Source: Chionis minor (Eukaryota > Chordata > Aves > Charadriiformes > Chionididae). Taken from it: DNA of 64,000 nt. The stretch is taken from contig VZSF01005687.1 in the NCBI GenBank assembly GCA_013398295.1, positions 973,550 through 1,037,549 on the forward strand. Reading direction: 5' to 3'. Position numbers and translations under genes: made by a program. Below the pieces are notes generated by a model that saw only the letters and a list, made by a program, of their open reading frames with translations, was not told where the DNA came from and searched no databases. This document shows, one piece after another, positions 14,364 through 28,329 of this stretch; the stretch's first letter is position 1; each line of letters begins with the position of its first letter.

Positions 14364-14379
14364 TTCATATATATATGAA
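14364..14379. repeat. 16-bp AT palindrome
   Basis: ttcatata followed by tatatgaa is a perfect palindrome within a (TA)n-like stretch that continues as tttatatataac nearby. Probably simple-sequence in origin. Confidence 0.7.
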
Positions 14380-14978
14380 TGGGCTTTATATATAACTCCC
14401 CTTCAAAATAAGAGCGCTTTTACAGAGAGAAAAAGGATATTTTCAGGCTGCTGTTTTGACACTTTTCTGCTGTGACCGAAATACTCCTGTTAGTTTTCTA
14501 GGATGTGTCTGCAAGCTCCCAGTATTGAGCTGGATGCAGTATCGTACACTTGCATGATCTGCATGGAAAGCAATAAGATGTGTCCGTAGAGATACAGAAG
14601 CTTTATGTCCCTGAGTTTAAGTGCAGTGACTATGCAGAAAAGCATAGTAAAGCCATTGAAATTCTTTAGTCGTTCAGGGATGCTCTGTTTTGATGAAATT
14701 TTATTAATGAATTTTATCTTTTTAATTTCAGAAAACACATTTTGAAAATATTTTAATTGTAGCCATATTATCCAGGCTTATAATTTCAAATTTTCTGTTT
14801 ATTTTAAAGATATTGTAGTCTCTATAAATATTTTATCGTGTTTTCACACTGCACGAATTTACAGGCTCTGTGATAAAGGCTGTCTCACTTTAAAAATAAA
14901 TAAAAAAATCTTGAAGCAGGTAAGGGGTCTGCAAAACATGCCTTGTAGCACCTGAATATCTGTTTAAGAGTTTGGCAA

Positions 14979-15018
14979 GCTATATTATTATATTATATAT
15001 CATTAATTATATATTATC
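14979..15018. repeat. AT-rich low-complexity stretch
   Basis: About 40 bases built almost only of A and T (tatattattatattatatat...), partly self-complementary. Low-complexity sequence. Confidence 0.75.
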
Positions 15019-17739
15019 ACGGAAACTAAATCTTATTCAATAGTACTTGAACTTTAAAAAATAACCCATTCAATGGCAGTGTTTTCAATTGCTAAATGAG
15101 ACAACATGATTAGCATTTGTCTAAGTTTGGTTAATCATGGCTACATTGAAGTTTAAGAAAAGCGTTATCTTGGTTTAGAGGCTGTGCAAACTTACAAATT
15201 TTTATCCTGTGCCAACTTTCAGTGCTTTTTGTGGCAGATGTGTTTGGCGTACATCAAGGACTGATAGTGAAAGAGCTTAACTTTAGTGTGTTTTAAAGAT
15301 GTATTTAATCCAGTTTTGTACTGAACAGTAACTAAAAAATAAATACTTCTGAGAAGGAAGTATAGTCATATGAGATGATTTACCTGACCCCACCCACACT
15401 ATTATATTTTATTTTTAATAATCACTTCAGAATTAAATATAAATGTTTTGATTAAAAAGCCAAACAAGTGTCATTGAAAACATCCAAGAATGATTTTATC
15501 TTAAAAAAAACCCAACTTTTAGTCCCTCTGCTGGAAAGACTAGAATTTTAATGTCATTGGCAGAGTATGATGCCCATAGTAATAAGAAAAAATGGCAGTT
15601 GTTAATCGTGGGAAGACATTTTTATGCTGAGATGAAACACCTGACTTTGCTATGACGGCACTATATTTTTAGCATCTCTTTAAAGTTTATTCCATACTTT
15701 TATGCAGTTTATGCTCCTAATAACTTCTAAATGCAAGCTTTTCTTAGGTGTTTTTCACATTACTGTTCATTAGCTGTGTTTTATCATTTGGATCGTATTA
15801 TATGTTAATGAAGTGAGGTCTTGCATGTGTGGTAGTTCATCCATTCAGAATTTGCTTCATCAGGTTCCAGTGTTTACTGCTTATCCTGCAACTCCAGAAG
15901 CAGAGAGTCTCTGATGTGCAAATGCAATTTCATTTCTTTTAAAATGAACCAGTTTAAAAGCTTTCATCCTGAAATCAATTAAAAAATAGCTTTTTACTTC
16001 AAAAGCTGTAGTTCGTATTCCTTTGTCTTTTTGGATAGAAGAAATAAATTTGACAGAAAAAAAATCTCTTTCAATACGTTCTACCACATGCTCAGGCATA
16101 TTATTGTCTCTGTCTCTGATGAAACTTTTAAGCTTTTGGTGGATGCAGTTTTCATGTTGTAAACACAAATTCTGCTTTGGGGCACGTAAGAATTTCTTGA
16201 AGGTGCCAAAGTGTTGCTTTGTGTAACTAAGCCTGAGACCTGGAAGGGGAACATTCTGCTGCATATATTGCAAACTCTGTCTTCTTGTAAATGAGAGGGA
16301 CAGGTCCTGAGTGTATGGCCTGTATAATAAAGAAGCCAAGAACTGTTTCCTTTGTGCAAAACCGTACTTTTCTGAAGTTGCAATTACGCCAGGTGTATGG
16401 TGATGTGTTCTCATTTTTTCATATAAGCTGGCTTAATTTTTATTTTTTACTCTGTTTCTGGTAATGTTAAATTTAGCAGAAGAAATCTCATTGCATTTGT
16501 GATAAAAAGTATAAACTTATATAAATAATTGGCTTCCTTGGAGTAGTTTATGTTGTAGGGTGAACCCCTCCTGGTATTTTCTGCAAGGGCTGTGAGGGAA
16601 GATTAAGAAACTTGGGTAGTTCTTTTAAATGTAGACAGTAGAGGTATCCTTTATGAAGAACTTCTCCTAAGAGAAAGAGCAATGTGCTTCTCTCCTTTGC
16701 TATGAAAAGTATGTGAGATTTGTAAGGGTTGTCTATAGTGTGCTAATACGGAGGGATACTTTTTCTCTCCTATGCTCAAGTTACAATATACTAAGCAAAT
16801 ATTTATTAACAGACCTTTCAGAGGCAGTGCAATGTCAGCAACTGCACTTGACACATCCTGGGTAACGAGGAAGCGTAGTTGCTTCCTGCAACTCTCGCAA
16901 ATACCACCTTAGTTGCCTCATTGTACATAGTACGTTCCCTCTTTGCTTCCATCCCCGGCCAATAAGCTACAATTAAAGGTAGTGATGTTTCTCATGAGTA
17001 GGAGCATTAGATTCATAATCTGCTCTTTGGCTCTCATTCTTTACCTTATGTTTCTGAGCCATTTTTTTAGCACTTAAACAGCTGCAGCACTGTCTAGAAA
17101 TTATGCTCATAGCTGTGTTAGTTGCTGCTGGGCTTTGCTAAGTGTATGACAAATTATTGTAGGGAGTTTTTCTGCTCTGTCCTGGCATTTCACATGAACG
17201 CAACAGTTTCTAATTATTTCTTTTCCATGTTTAATCCAGTGCCTTTCCACAAGAGAACATTTCTGAGGGTGATGTTGCCTTCATGGAGCCTTATTTCCTC
17301 ATCCGTCTGCTGTAGTCCCTTCCAGCCTTGGTGGGTGGTGGCTGGCGATTTTGCCAGTTCTCTCCATTGTAGAGGTTTTAAATAACTAAGGGAACTGGGG
17401 AGACGTTTATGCCATCCTAAATTTGTTCCTTTCAAAAGATTCGTTGCATTGTCGTTCTGTGTTTCTGTCACTATTTCTGTTAGCTTATTTGTAGACCCTG
17501 GTGAGATGGGTACTGAGATGTGCACCTGTTCCTCTAAATCTTTCTCCTCTTTTGCATCTTGTCCTTTCATGAAAATGCAGGGTGAGAAGGGGTGAGGGAA
17601 AGAAGATCTGCCTCAGGAATTTCTCTTTCGGGGTTGTATTTCACTTTCAAGTTTTTACCTTTGTTGCTGTAAGATCATGTGCCGAAGTCTTGGCGATGCA
17701 AAAGCTAGAAGTTGTTAAGAATATACTCGGGAGTGGGAC

Positions 17740-18420
17740 TGACCATTCAGCCTGTCTGCAGCTGGCTCCTCCGTGTCCTTGAACAAGAGGGCTCGGGAGT
17801 TGGCTGGATGGATTGTCTTCCTGACAGCAGCCCACTCCTGAATCCCAAGGGTTCTCAAACGCAGCTGAGAGTGGGTAGGGATTTACTGGATGAAAATAAT
17901 GCAGATGGGAAACATCAGACTGGCTGAGCGTGTGTACCGACTGCCTCGATGTATCCAGGAGCCATCGCTGCCAAGCACCTTGGTGATACGGTCCCCTCCC
18001 TGCCGTGGCCGGGCATTTAGACACCATTGATCGTGGCAGAGACCGTCATTTAGCAGCAGTGAGAGAGCAGGAAAAGCATTTTTCTCCAACTTTCCAGTCT
18101 CTTTTTTCCCCAAGTCCAGCAGGCAGGAGCAGTGTCTGCAGAAGTCGAGGAAGCCCTGCCATGTTCTTTGGCCATGTGCGGAGCTGTGCCTCTCCCGCGC
18201 CTCTGCTGAGCTGCCTGAGAAGAAAAATGGCCTTCCAGCACAGCTAATGTGGCTGTGCTTATTCTGCTATGCTGCGGCCATATCTATATCTATAGTGTTC
18301 TGGACAGCTGAGTGCTGTGACAGATAATGACCTATTTGCATGCCGTTTTGGTGTGACAGGGTGAGCACCGTTCATCCCTTTTCCCCGGGGCGCTTTCATG
18401 CAGCCCTGCTACTGACACTC
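17740..18420. other. GC-richer intronic patch, function unknown
   Basis: Base composition shifts to GC-richer with scattered CpG (gtacggtc-like words, ccgtggccgggc, tcccgcgcctctg). Several short overlapping frames exist on both strands, as expected when stop codons thin out in GC-rich DNA; none resembles a known protein. Possible regulatory or old repeat sequence. Confidence 0.35.
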
Positions 18421-19077
18421 ATGAGTGCTTTATGTTGTCTCTTTTCTGTAGTGTTTTTTGATTAAACCCTTTGTATGTGTAAATCCTCTTTATGTTTCTG
18501 TCATACTACTGCTTTTTCTTAAGGCACTTTGATCAGCAAGATGAGGTCTGGCACCTCCTTCTCGTAGGGAGATGGCTTTAAGAACTCCTTTACCATTTTT
18601 GCTGTATTTGGGTGCATTATTCCTGACACTCTTGAGCTATCTCCAGAGCAATTAACCAGCTCTGCGCAGATTTGGCATTCTCTTGTAACTGAATTTCGAG
18701 TTGTACTCCCTGTCTATCATAGGTAATGTTAAAAGATTTTTTTTGCTGGTTTTCAATCATTTTTAGGTATAACTGTCATGGATGACCTTCTGTCAAAAGC
18801 ACTACTGTTCTTCACGCTTCCTCTGAAATCTCGCTTTTGCTGGCGATTCACCTAAAGTTGATCATTCTGTTCCGGCACCATATTTTAAGCGCAGTGCTGG
18901 GAATCGTACTTTCATTGCTCATAGTCGCATGTCCTAGATATAGTATGTGGTGCAGTAAAAATTGGCTGGGGAAAAAAGCTTAAGTGATCTCATATAGTTG
19001 TTAGTGTCCTGCAATGTTTGCTTTGTGTAGATCCTGCAGCATTTTCTGTTGCAGCGTTAGGGTTTTTGTTTACTTGG

Positions 19078-19098
19078 GTGGGTTGGTTGGTTGGTTTT
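19078..19098. repeat. (GGTT)n microsatellite, short
   Basis: gggttggttggttggttttt: about four GGTT units. Confidence 0.8.
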
Positions 19099-22000
19099 TG
19101 CCCAAATTATGTACGTGAATATAAACTCGTCACATTCCTTTCTTTCTTCCATTCATTTTGGACCAACTATTTTTGTAATCCTGGCAGCAGAGCGGCCCAC
19201 CTTCAACCAAAAAGGCTGTATCTGATCTCCACCGCTTAAGTCGTTCTCCTGGTATGTAGGTAGTACAGACTCAAACTGGGAGCAGGCACCTATAATGCAG
19301 GTCTCACACTTCCCATTTCAGCGTCCTAATTACCAACACAAAGGACGTGCGATACTGGAAATTCTGCCTTTGGCAATGTTGTCTGAATACTGACCACAAG
19401 CCACTCATCCGTATTTAAATGCATGAATTTAGAGCTTAAATTCTTGAAAAAAAATCTGACCTGAAAGTCATTATCACAGAATCACTTACGTCCAGATGAG
19501 AGAATGTATTTTGAATATGCCTCGAGCATTTCCTCTAGGCAAGTTTAAGCTTCCAGGCGTTTAATGTGCTGCCCGGTACCTAATCTGTACATCAGCCTCT
19601 CTCCCATTCACTATGAGATGATCTAAGCATTATTTCTAAGCATTAGGATTTTTACTCTAAACAGAGCATTGCTGAGCTGCGTAATGCTTTGCTGCTGATC
19701 CCCGTGTAGTGTGAAAATGTGAGCAAATTTCCCTATTTTACCAAGGCGCTTTGAGGATAAAGTGTACATGCTGAGAGATGGGGTGAAAGTACCCACGGAA
19801 AATGATGAGTGGGTGGGTGAGCTTAGTGCCTGCCTCAAAGGCTGAGTACCCAAAGCAGTTAATGAAGACTCCACTGTCAATTTACTTCAGTGGCTGCTGA
19901 ACAGTGAGTGCCTCCCCGTGCTCTTTTCGTCTTAATGTATATCAACAATATGGACAACACCGAAGATGACTGGAGTAAACTTTAAGGTGATGCAAGTTAC
20001 AGATCTTGAGGTGTTCTTGTGTGCACCAAGGGGGGAGAACAGCAGGATGGGGATCAGACACAGGAAAACCAGTTACAGTGTATTTTAATTATACACACCC
20101 TTTCTATGACATAGAACAAATAACTCCAAAAAAGATTAGGAAAGCATACTTCATTCGTATTTTTAAATTAGACAGAGCAGTAATAGATAATGTTGTATTT
20201 GTACATATGTAATCTTTTATTTTAACAAAAATATTTATTTTAAAATAAGTTGATAATGTCATTTAGGTTTTCTTTTAATACATGAATTAGGTTGCTAAAA
20301 CCCAGCAATTTATGTTTTTGATTCATTACCACTTCACCTGGAGTATTTTATTCCACAAGACAAGCTTTTCCATGATGGCTTATGCTACTAAGGAGGATTT
20401 TTAATTAAAATCATCATTATTTTCCTTTACTGGTACTGGATTTCTTGTCATTGCCAATAGGATTAACATATGATGCCGAATGACTGCTGTAGTACTAACT
20501 AATACAATTTTTTCACTGCATATCTTGCTGAAAGAGCAAAATACGTAGCTGAACTTGAGAATTTTGAACTAATACTGTTTACATGTGCAAGTAGGAAAAG
20601 ATGATGCACCCTTCCCCCTTCATTGTTAAGTGGTAAATTGTTGCTATGGTGATCGTTCTTTCCATCTCATCAGCTATAACCTGGTTTTCCACATCAACTG
20701 AATAGCTGCAAGCAAAGCATGATCTTTATTAATTTTTTTTAAAAATATCAGTTAATATTGTTTAGCTACATAGTTATTGTCTTGGGACTTAATGTCAACA
20801 TCAAGATGCAGTGAATGTAAGCAAGATAGTTCTAATTTTGTAGTACATAAATCTGTGCACTCATTAAAACAATCTTCATGTAACTGCCAAGAACTTTAAG
20901 TGGATTTCTTAGAATTTCTTAGGATATTTGGTGTGTACAGTTGATTTATATTTTTTTTGTAGTGAATATGTGAAAAACTTCGTTAATCTCTGAATAAGGT
21001 CTGAGTTAAGCAATTTATTGTTTGTTAGCTGAGGTGGTGAAAACAAGATAGTTGTAGTAAAATTTCAGAGGGCAACTTTATTTGGGTGTAATGTAAATTG
21101 GTATGTGTGGTTCAAATGCGGAGATGCCTGTGCTGTAGTGATAGTGAGCCAGGTGGCCTGATGTAGAGTCACCAAAGGGCACAGTAGATGACTATGGTCT
21201 GGATGTGGTCCTATACATACACACACCACATTTGTGCCAGGACAAATGGCCGAATGAGTGTGTGTGCCATCAAAATAATGCCCTGAAGCAAGAGATATCC
21301 TCTCTCAGCACCACTACAAGTTTTTTCAGAAAATAGGCCAGATGTTACAGCAAGCCTTGGAGCCATAGGTGGGACACCATGGTGCAGCACGATAAAAGTG
21401 AATTTTTAAATAATCTCTTTGAACTGAAATTGGTGCTTTTGAAAATCAGTATTTGTCTAAGCTCACGTCTGTATTGTTCATTACAATCAGTCTTTCCTTT
21501 TCATGTTAGATTTGAAGCATTTATAAATGTAACCATATTATCAAGTCATATCCTGAATTGCTAGACAGCAGATGAGTAGGTTTGTGTTTCTGATTTTACT
21601 CATATTACAGTATATTCTAATTATTACTTATTTTTTATTTGGTGGGTGACTTTTCCCCCTACATTTCATCTGCATTACTCCTGCCCATTTTAACTTGTGT
21701 CTCATGATCAATAAAGGAGCAAGATCGTATCTGTCTCAAATGAAATTTTCTATTTATTACCTGTTCTATGGTCCAGAAGAGGACCTGCACAATAGTGAAT
21801 TGTTCTCAAAGACTGTACTCAAGTTTATTATTTCATGTAAAAGCAGTCTAATTATCATATATAAAAATGTAAATAAGAATCATGGTTTCTTTATTGGCAG
21901 TCTTTTTGGGTTCTGTATATGAAATGGTATTTTTCATGTCTCAAAATACTGTGCTGCCATAGGCAGGCTTCCCATTAGATGTTCCTGACCTATATTTGCA

Positions 22001-23797
22001 GTGAGGGATGTTTTGCTAAATAATGTCAAAGATCATGTCTCAGCAGAGCAGTCTCTTAAAGGATATGCTGAGTTATAGTGCAAACCTAAGTGAACTACCT
22101 ATGGAGGCAAACTAGGAATTGGATTGACATTTCAAGTAAGAAAGATATCATAACACAATTTAAGTCTAGAGGAAGGTATCTTGAATTACTGAATTTCTTA
22201 GATCTTTTGGAAGTACTTACTGCATGACTACCAAAGGATTAGGATTGGTCAGAACAGAGTTCACTAAGTAGCCTGACAGAAACTACTCCATGTAAGTGAG
22301 GAACGCCATATTTCCTTTTAACAGCAGAGAATAGGAAGTAAGTTACCAAGAAAGCATATTGTAAAGTCGCCAGAGCCAAAACAGCCATTACAGTGTCCTT
22401 GTAGTACCTATTTACTTTGCCTAACTTTATCAGGTATGGTATTTTAGTTTGTGAGTCCGCTCATCTTTGTTTCATGAGCTATCTCGTTGCTCTATTTCCC
22501 ATCACCAAATCTGTATGATAGTACAAACTATCAGTACAATCTGAGCACCTGCAAAAGAATATACCAAACCGTGAAGTCCTCGCACATATTTCATAATCCC
22601 ATGAATAGACCACTAAAAGACTTTGTTGTCATGTACTGATCCTTTTTTGGTGGGGGAGGAATACAAACAATTCCAGCATTTGGAGCAAAAACTGTTTGTG
22701 AAAAAGAAGCAGCTGGTCCATGTTTTGTTGTCGCATTTTCCTGAGCTTAGTGTTTCCTACAAAACCAGAAATAATTCCCTCACTGAACAGGAGCAGAGTG
22801 ACCCAAGGTTCAGGAGCTCCCAGTGCCAAAAAAATAGTTGAATAGTTTTTATACGAAGCTATTTTACTTATTCATCCTTCTCCCTTCCTTCTTCCCTGAA
22901 GCCTGCAGTACCACTAAGCCAGTACCAGGGATCGTGGGCAAACACGAGACAAGGACTGATCCGAGTGCAGGAATGACTGGCTGAGGGTAGGGGAAGAGAA
23001 GGTGGTTCCTTTCAGCTGTGCCCTTCCTCAGATTTAAACATACATGAAACTGTAGCCTTGCTTTGCCTGGATTTTTTGCCCTACACAGCCCCTTAAAGGG
23101 ATCTAGTGTGTTCCTTTGTTGTATGAGTGTGATCGGGAATTTGATGACCTGGAAAAAATGTATTCGGGCAAAATGCCAGCCAGAGAAGAGAATCCTCTGA
23201 ACAGTAGGACTGTGCACATGGGATCTAGTATTTCTTTCTGTATTATTTCCCTTTATAGTAATTGGGTGTGCGTGTTAATGCTTCAGTTGCTGTTGTTTCT
23301 GATACACATTTATACAGTAAAAAAAAATGGTTGAATGTGTGAAAGTGTGCACAGGTTGCCCTGTTTAATCTTGCTAAATTCTACTTGTTTCCCATAGCCA
23401 GTATTCTTTTTATTTTACCGTCCATTAATTCAAATAGCTAATTCCAAATTCTCCTGTATGTAGTGGTAAATAGACTTTGTGGCTATTACACGTAAAAAAT
23501 AATAATTCTAACTTATTTCTTAGTGGTTTTGAAACAGATTAGAAAATACAGATACAGTGATAAACAAGTTCCATATTTTAATGTATTATTTGTGCAAAAA
23601 AGAACAAATTTTTAAAAAATCCAGTTTTGATCATCTTAAGCATGAATGTGCTGGCAAGGAGGCTGTGTCCTCTCATTGCCACTTATATAATGAAAGACAG
23701 ACAAAGAAGCTGTTGGTGCCTGCCAGAGACTATCTGCAATAGATTGAAACATACAGCGTCAAAAAGAGTTTAAGTTAGAAATGATAAATAGTGCTTT

Positions 23798-23837
23798 AAA
23801 AAAAACAAAGACAAAACAAAACAAAAACCCCAAAACC
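23798..23837. repeat. A-rich low complexity (AAAACA type)
   Basis: aaaaaaaacaaagacaaaac followed by aaaacaaaaaccccaaaacc. Low complexity, no element recognised. Confidence 0.65.
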
Positions 23838-25156
23838 TCTTTCTGGAATTCTCTGGACCTGGTAAAGAATTGCAATTCTTTCTTCTAAGCGTCAAGGATG
23901 CAGTGTTTTGTCTAAGCGAATATAGTTCCATCCCTGAATTCAGAGACTATTCTTAATGCTTTTCTTGCCTTCACAATTCACAAGGAAAAAGACAAAAAAT
24001 TACCTATATCAAAGATCATACGGGTCCCAAGGAATTTTCTAAGGTGTATTGTTTTATTTTTTAGATTTATTGGTAACATTTATCTGAAGGTGCATTTTTC
24101 CTATTTGTAATTTTTATTTTCTTCACCTTGATTCAGTTTCTCTACAGATACTATCAAATACTTTCATTTCTTCTGTCTTTTCACTGTGTAGCAGCTAGCT
24201 GCTTTCACAGCTTAATTGCTGCTGAACGTATTTTATTTCCTTACTAACCTGTTTGGCTTCTTGCCTTTTAACATTTCTGTTCTCTGACATAAACCTGCTG
24301 CTGTTAAGAGGCAGTACCATTGTTCAGGAACTTGCTTAAACAACATGTGCTTTGTTCCTCTTAAGCACTCTGAAAAAATGTCATCTGAAGGATAACAGAG
24401 AGAAAAACTGTCAGACCTTCCATAAATATTTTCATCTGAGTTTAGTGACACTGCTTCTGTGTCGCACAGCCTTTCATCCCAGGAAATTATGAAATGTGAT
24501 TTGCTCCATCTGAAAAGCATTATAATAAGGGGAAGAAAAATAAGTGTTTTAATTTAAAAAAAAAATCCCCAACCTGATTTGTAGTACATAAATCGACAGA
24601 CAACACCAATGTAGAGCTTGTTCTCCGTAGCTAAATTACATTTTAGCTGTGTAAAATTTTCTATATATAAAATATTCTGGATAAACTGTTCAAAATTCTC
24701 TCATGCACTTTCAGGATAACAGTGCCTGTTCCTAGTGTGGATTGAATTTTGCTAAATTGGGAAAGGTATTTGATGCAGAAGGCAGTTGGCTTCATGGATT
24801 TACTCCAAATGAACTGTATATTTTACGTGTAAAACAAATCTTATTCTAGAATCATTTTCATGTGTAAGAAAAGAGATCACTGAAGAGAATAGATGGAAAG
24901 CATTAGTTACCACAAAGAGCATTGGACTATAGGAGGGTTTAGAGAGAATTTGTTCATTTATTTGAAAGAACATTGAGAGAAAGTAGGTACAGCCTGCAAA
25001 GAATTCTTTTGAGGAATTTTAGTTGTGATGTTGCCAGTTCTGAGAGACAAATAGTGAAGTTTGCTTTGATTATTAGACATTATGCCATATTAATATGCTG
25101 TATTAATTAATTTGTTGAGTTTACTTCAAGGACAGGTGGACACCAAACACCTCCTT

Positions 25157-25177
25157 AAAAAAAAAAAAAAAAAAAAT
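25157..25177. repeat. A21 homopolymer
   Basis: Twenty-one A preceded by aaacacctcctt. It is the longest homopolymer in the window. The sequence to its left is ordinary AT-rich DNA, so I do not call a retrocopy here. Confidence 0.9.
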
Positions 25178-28100
25178 TAAGGGTATTTAAGTTTCCAAAT
25201 TCCAAACTCTGCCTTGTCAAAATTGTTAAAGCTTGTGTTAGATGTAATTCATATGCTTTAATGCAGAGATACTGTAGGAGGAAAAGTAATTAGCTGGAGG
25301 TGGACTCTTCTTTGCTTAATTATCCCATCTTCAACAGGGCTAAATTCAGCTCTGACATACAGACGCAAAAATCTCATTCACATAAAAGCAACGTTCAGTT
25401 GCAGCACTGCAGTACACCGTGCTGTAGTCTCACCGGATGGCATTTCTTCTTCAGGTGTGTGTACGCTTTGGGCAGGTTAGACTAGGGGGCTCTTTTGTTT
25501 GCTTTTAATAGCAGCATACTTTCTGGACCTACACCTACCTTAGCCTTTTCACACTTCTGTGTACCATAGCATAGAATAAGATGTATAAGGCTTCCATGCA
25601 GAAGGATAGCATAGAAGGGGCTTCTTTATTTTCCTCACTGCCAGTGAGAGAATGTGGTGGATGTTGAAAATACTGTTCTGAGCTCAAACATTTCCAAAAC
25701 CTTCTAGAATATGCAGAATTCTGTCTCTGTCTTGATCTAGTATTCTCTGATTCAGATGCCCCTGCCCAGAGATTCCTAAACTGACCAGGTAATCTGCATG
25801 CTTTAAATTCAGTCCGTCTTGCAAATAACATATTCTTCCCTGCACAAGATTAAAAAGTCAGTGATTCTTTTGCTGGGGAAACTGCACGTTCTGAAATTTC
25901 ATATGCCTGCCCTTATCTGCTGAAATGCACAATATGTGAGATTCATGACTGAAGCTCCATCTTCTGCGGCAGCTCACGGCCTCATCAAACCTTAAAGTAA
26001 GCTCCTGCATTTCTATTGTAAGCAATTAGTGTCCATTAAGTACACCACTGAGCAGACTAATGCCCAACTGCCATTGCAAAATGTCACAGAATAATAAAGG
26101 GTTAGCAGCATACTGATGCTCTTACGGCCCGCTGAGCTAAAAATTTTGGAATGACAACAGCACTGATGCTCCCGACGTGGACATCAGTAGCCATAGTTAC
26201 TCCAGTATGGGTCTCAGTATCAATCCCAGTTACAGATAATGAGATAGAGCCACTTAATCTGGTCTGTCACTGGTTTTGAGATAGCATTTAGCCCAAATAC
26301 AAACTGTAGTACCAAGTGCACTTCATCTTTATACAATGTTCCTGGAAGAGGTTTGGTTCTCTGGTCTATGCCCTCCTTACTGAACAGGGGGGGCCGGTCC
26401 CCCGTGCTCAGCACTGTACCCAATGCCAGCCTGCTTGGCATCTTATGGGAGTCTGTTGTGAGTGATACTCGGGATGAGAGCTGGCAATTCTACTGGCCTC
26501 CAGTCAACTGCTATCACACTTTTTTCAGGCACTGTCTTTTAGATACTGGTCTGCACCAATGAGAGGCAAGAGTCTTCTTCCAGTCGTGATCTGAGGCTTT
26601 ACCATTGAGGAGTGTGCATGTGGAAGAATTGGGTAGCATGGCACATCGTTAATGTGTTCAGAGACTCAAAAGACTGAGGCATGCGTGGATGGTTAACATC
26701 TGGGAAGTCATGTTATGTCCGCTTCTTATTCATGCAGGATTATCTTCCACATTAATGAGTGACTGCAAAATTCAATGAAAGCATTGTAGGGGACATCAGC
26801 CACAGAAAGATGTGACTAATTATAAATAAAGGCAAGAAAAAGAGCTTGAATGTATTTACAATGACTCCAACTGAGCCTCCTAAGTGGTATTAATTGTACA
26901 GGGGGATTCTGTCAAGCAGAAGCACACCTAAGGACAAAGACCCCAAATGACCTGACCTTACTGTGAGGAAACTATACCTCAGCTTTGCTACAGCTGTTTG
27001 GCTGACTCTTGCTGGCAAGGAGTCATTTTTTTCATATAGGGCGGGGTGGCACCTTGTTCTCAGGCCAATAGGAGCTCAATTTTAGTGAAACAAAAGGGTC
27101 CACTGTTAGCCAAGTATGTAGATTTGGTGCCATGTACTCCCTAAAAGAACTGTGACCTCTTACCCAGGACAGTGGGGGACTGACACATCTGCTCTCAAAC
27201 AAAGAGTGCCAAAAGAATTGTCCCAGCATCTTATGACAAATGCTTCTGAGATGCTGCCGTGGGAGTCAGCCTTCCTTTTTCTTTGACACAATATTCTTGC
27301 TTCTGAGACAACACAGCAGATTCAGCAAGAACTCCTAAAAGCTTTCTTTGTATTTCTACCCATTCTGTGGAATTCCACCTTGATTGTCAGGTAGAAATCT
27401 AGTTTCCATGTTGACCCTTCAAAAAGCAGTCATTTTGTATCCTATTTTCTTGGCAACAATTTGAATACTTAAAATAGTACTTTGCTACTAGACAGTTTAG
27501 CCATTCAAGAGAGAAAGAGTAAACTGCAAAACTTTATAGCTGGACTCACTTGCACAATAGTTAGAAAAAGAAACTGCTAAGAGCACATTTCAAGTTATGT
27601 TGAAAGGCCTCCACAGAATTCCTTGCAAACTAACCCGTTACAGTACTTTAGCAAGACTTCTTTTCAGTGCTATGCTTTGTAGCAAAAGTTTTCTTTATCT
27701 CAGCAGGCCTTTCACTGCACATCTGTCTCACAGAGAGTGAAAATGTTATTTATTTAATAGGATTTCAGAGTAAGTCTCTACTTGTTATCAAGTGACTTCT
27801 CCTTTCAAATGAGAAATGATATTCCATATACACCCACTTGCTGCCGGAGCATGCTTGAACTGGAGCAGCAACACTGCTATATGGAATAGACTCTTGTGTT
27901 TTATTAAATATTGTCAGCTAAGCAAAACATGAGGTCAAGTTCCATGACATACACTTCCACCAACAGGTAGAGCTGAAATTCTGTCATTTGTTGGGGAGAT
28001 ATATTTTTTTATTATTTTGCTAATTATGTAAAATGAGATAATCTTTGAAGTACCTTGCACTGATCATCTTGAATTATCAAATTCCTCAATGAAGAATATG

Positions 28101-28329
28101 TTTGCTTTCCCTGCTCTTCTAGTGGCTTTTCAAGAATGTCCTTCATTCCTCCTTTAAGCCCCCAGCAATGTAGGCTTCAGCAGAATAACTGAGGCAAGAC
28201 TGAGCCCTTCCCTGTTGCTGACCTTCATGTTTCCCTATGAGATTTATAAATTCATATTCAGGTGAAGGTGGATCTGTACAGACTCTGAGATGGATCGTCT
28301 TATCTTGGTACACAGCCTGACAAGATAAA

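Noticed and set aside
16023..16226. Plus-strand frame opposite the 177-codon minus frame
   Set aside because: A mirror frame of the longer one, with no start context or similarity.
19483..19500. A CR1-tail-like word (atcacagaatcactta)
   Set aside because: Only one 8-bp unit is present and the following sequence does not continue as CR1.
25100..25177. A retrocopy ending at the A21 run
   Set aside because: The sequence to the left is ordinary AT-rich intron with no compositional boundary and no target-site duplication visible.
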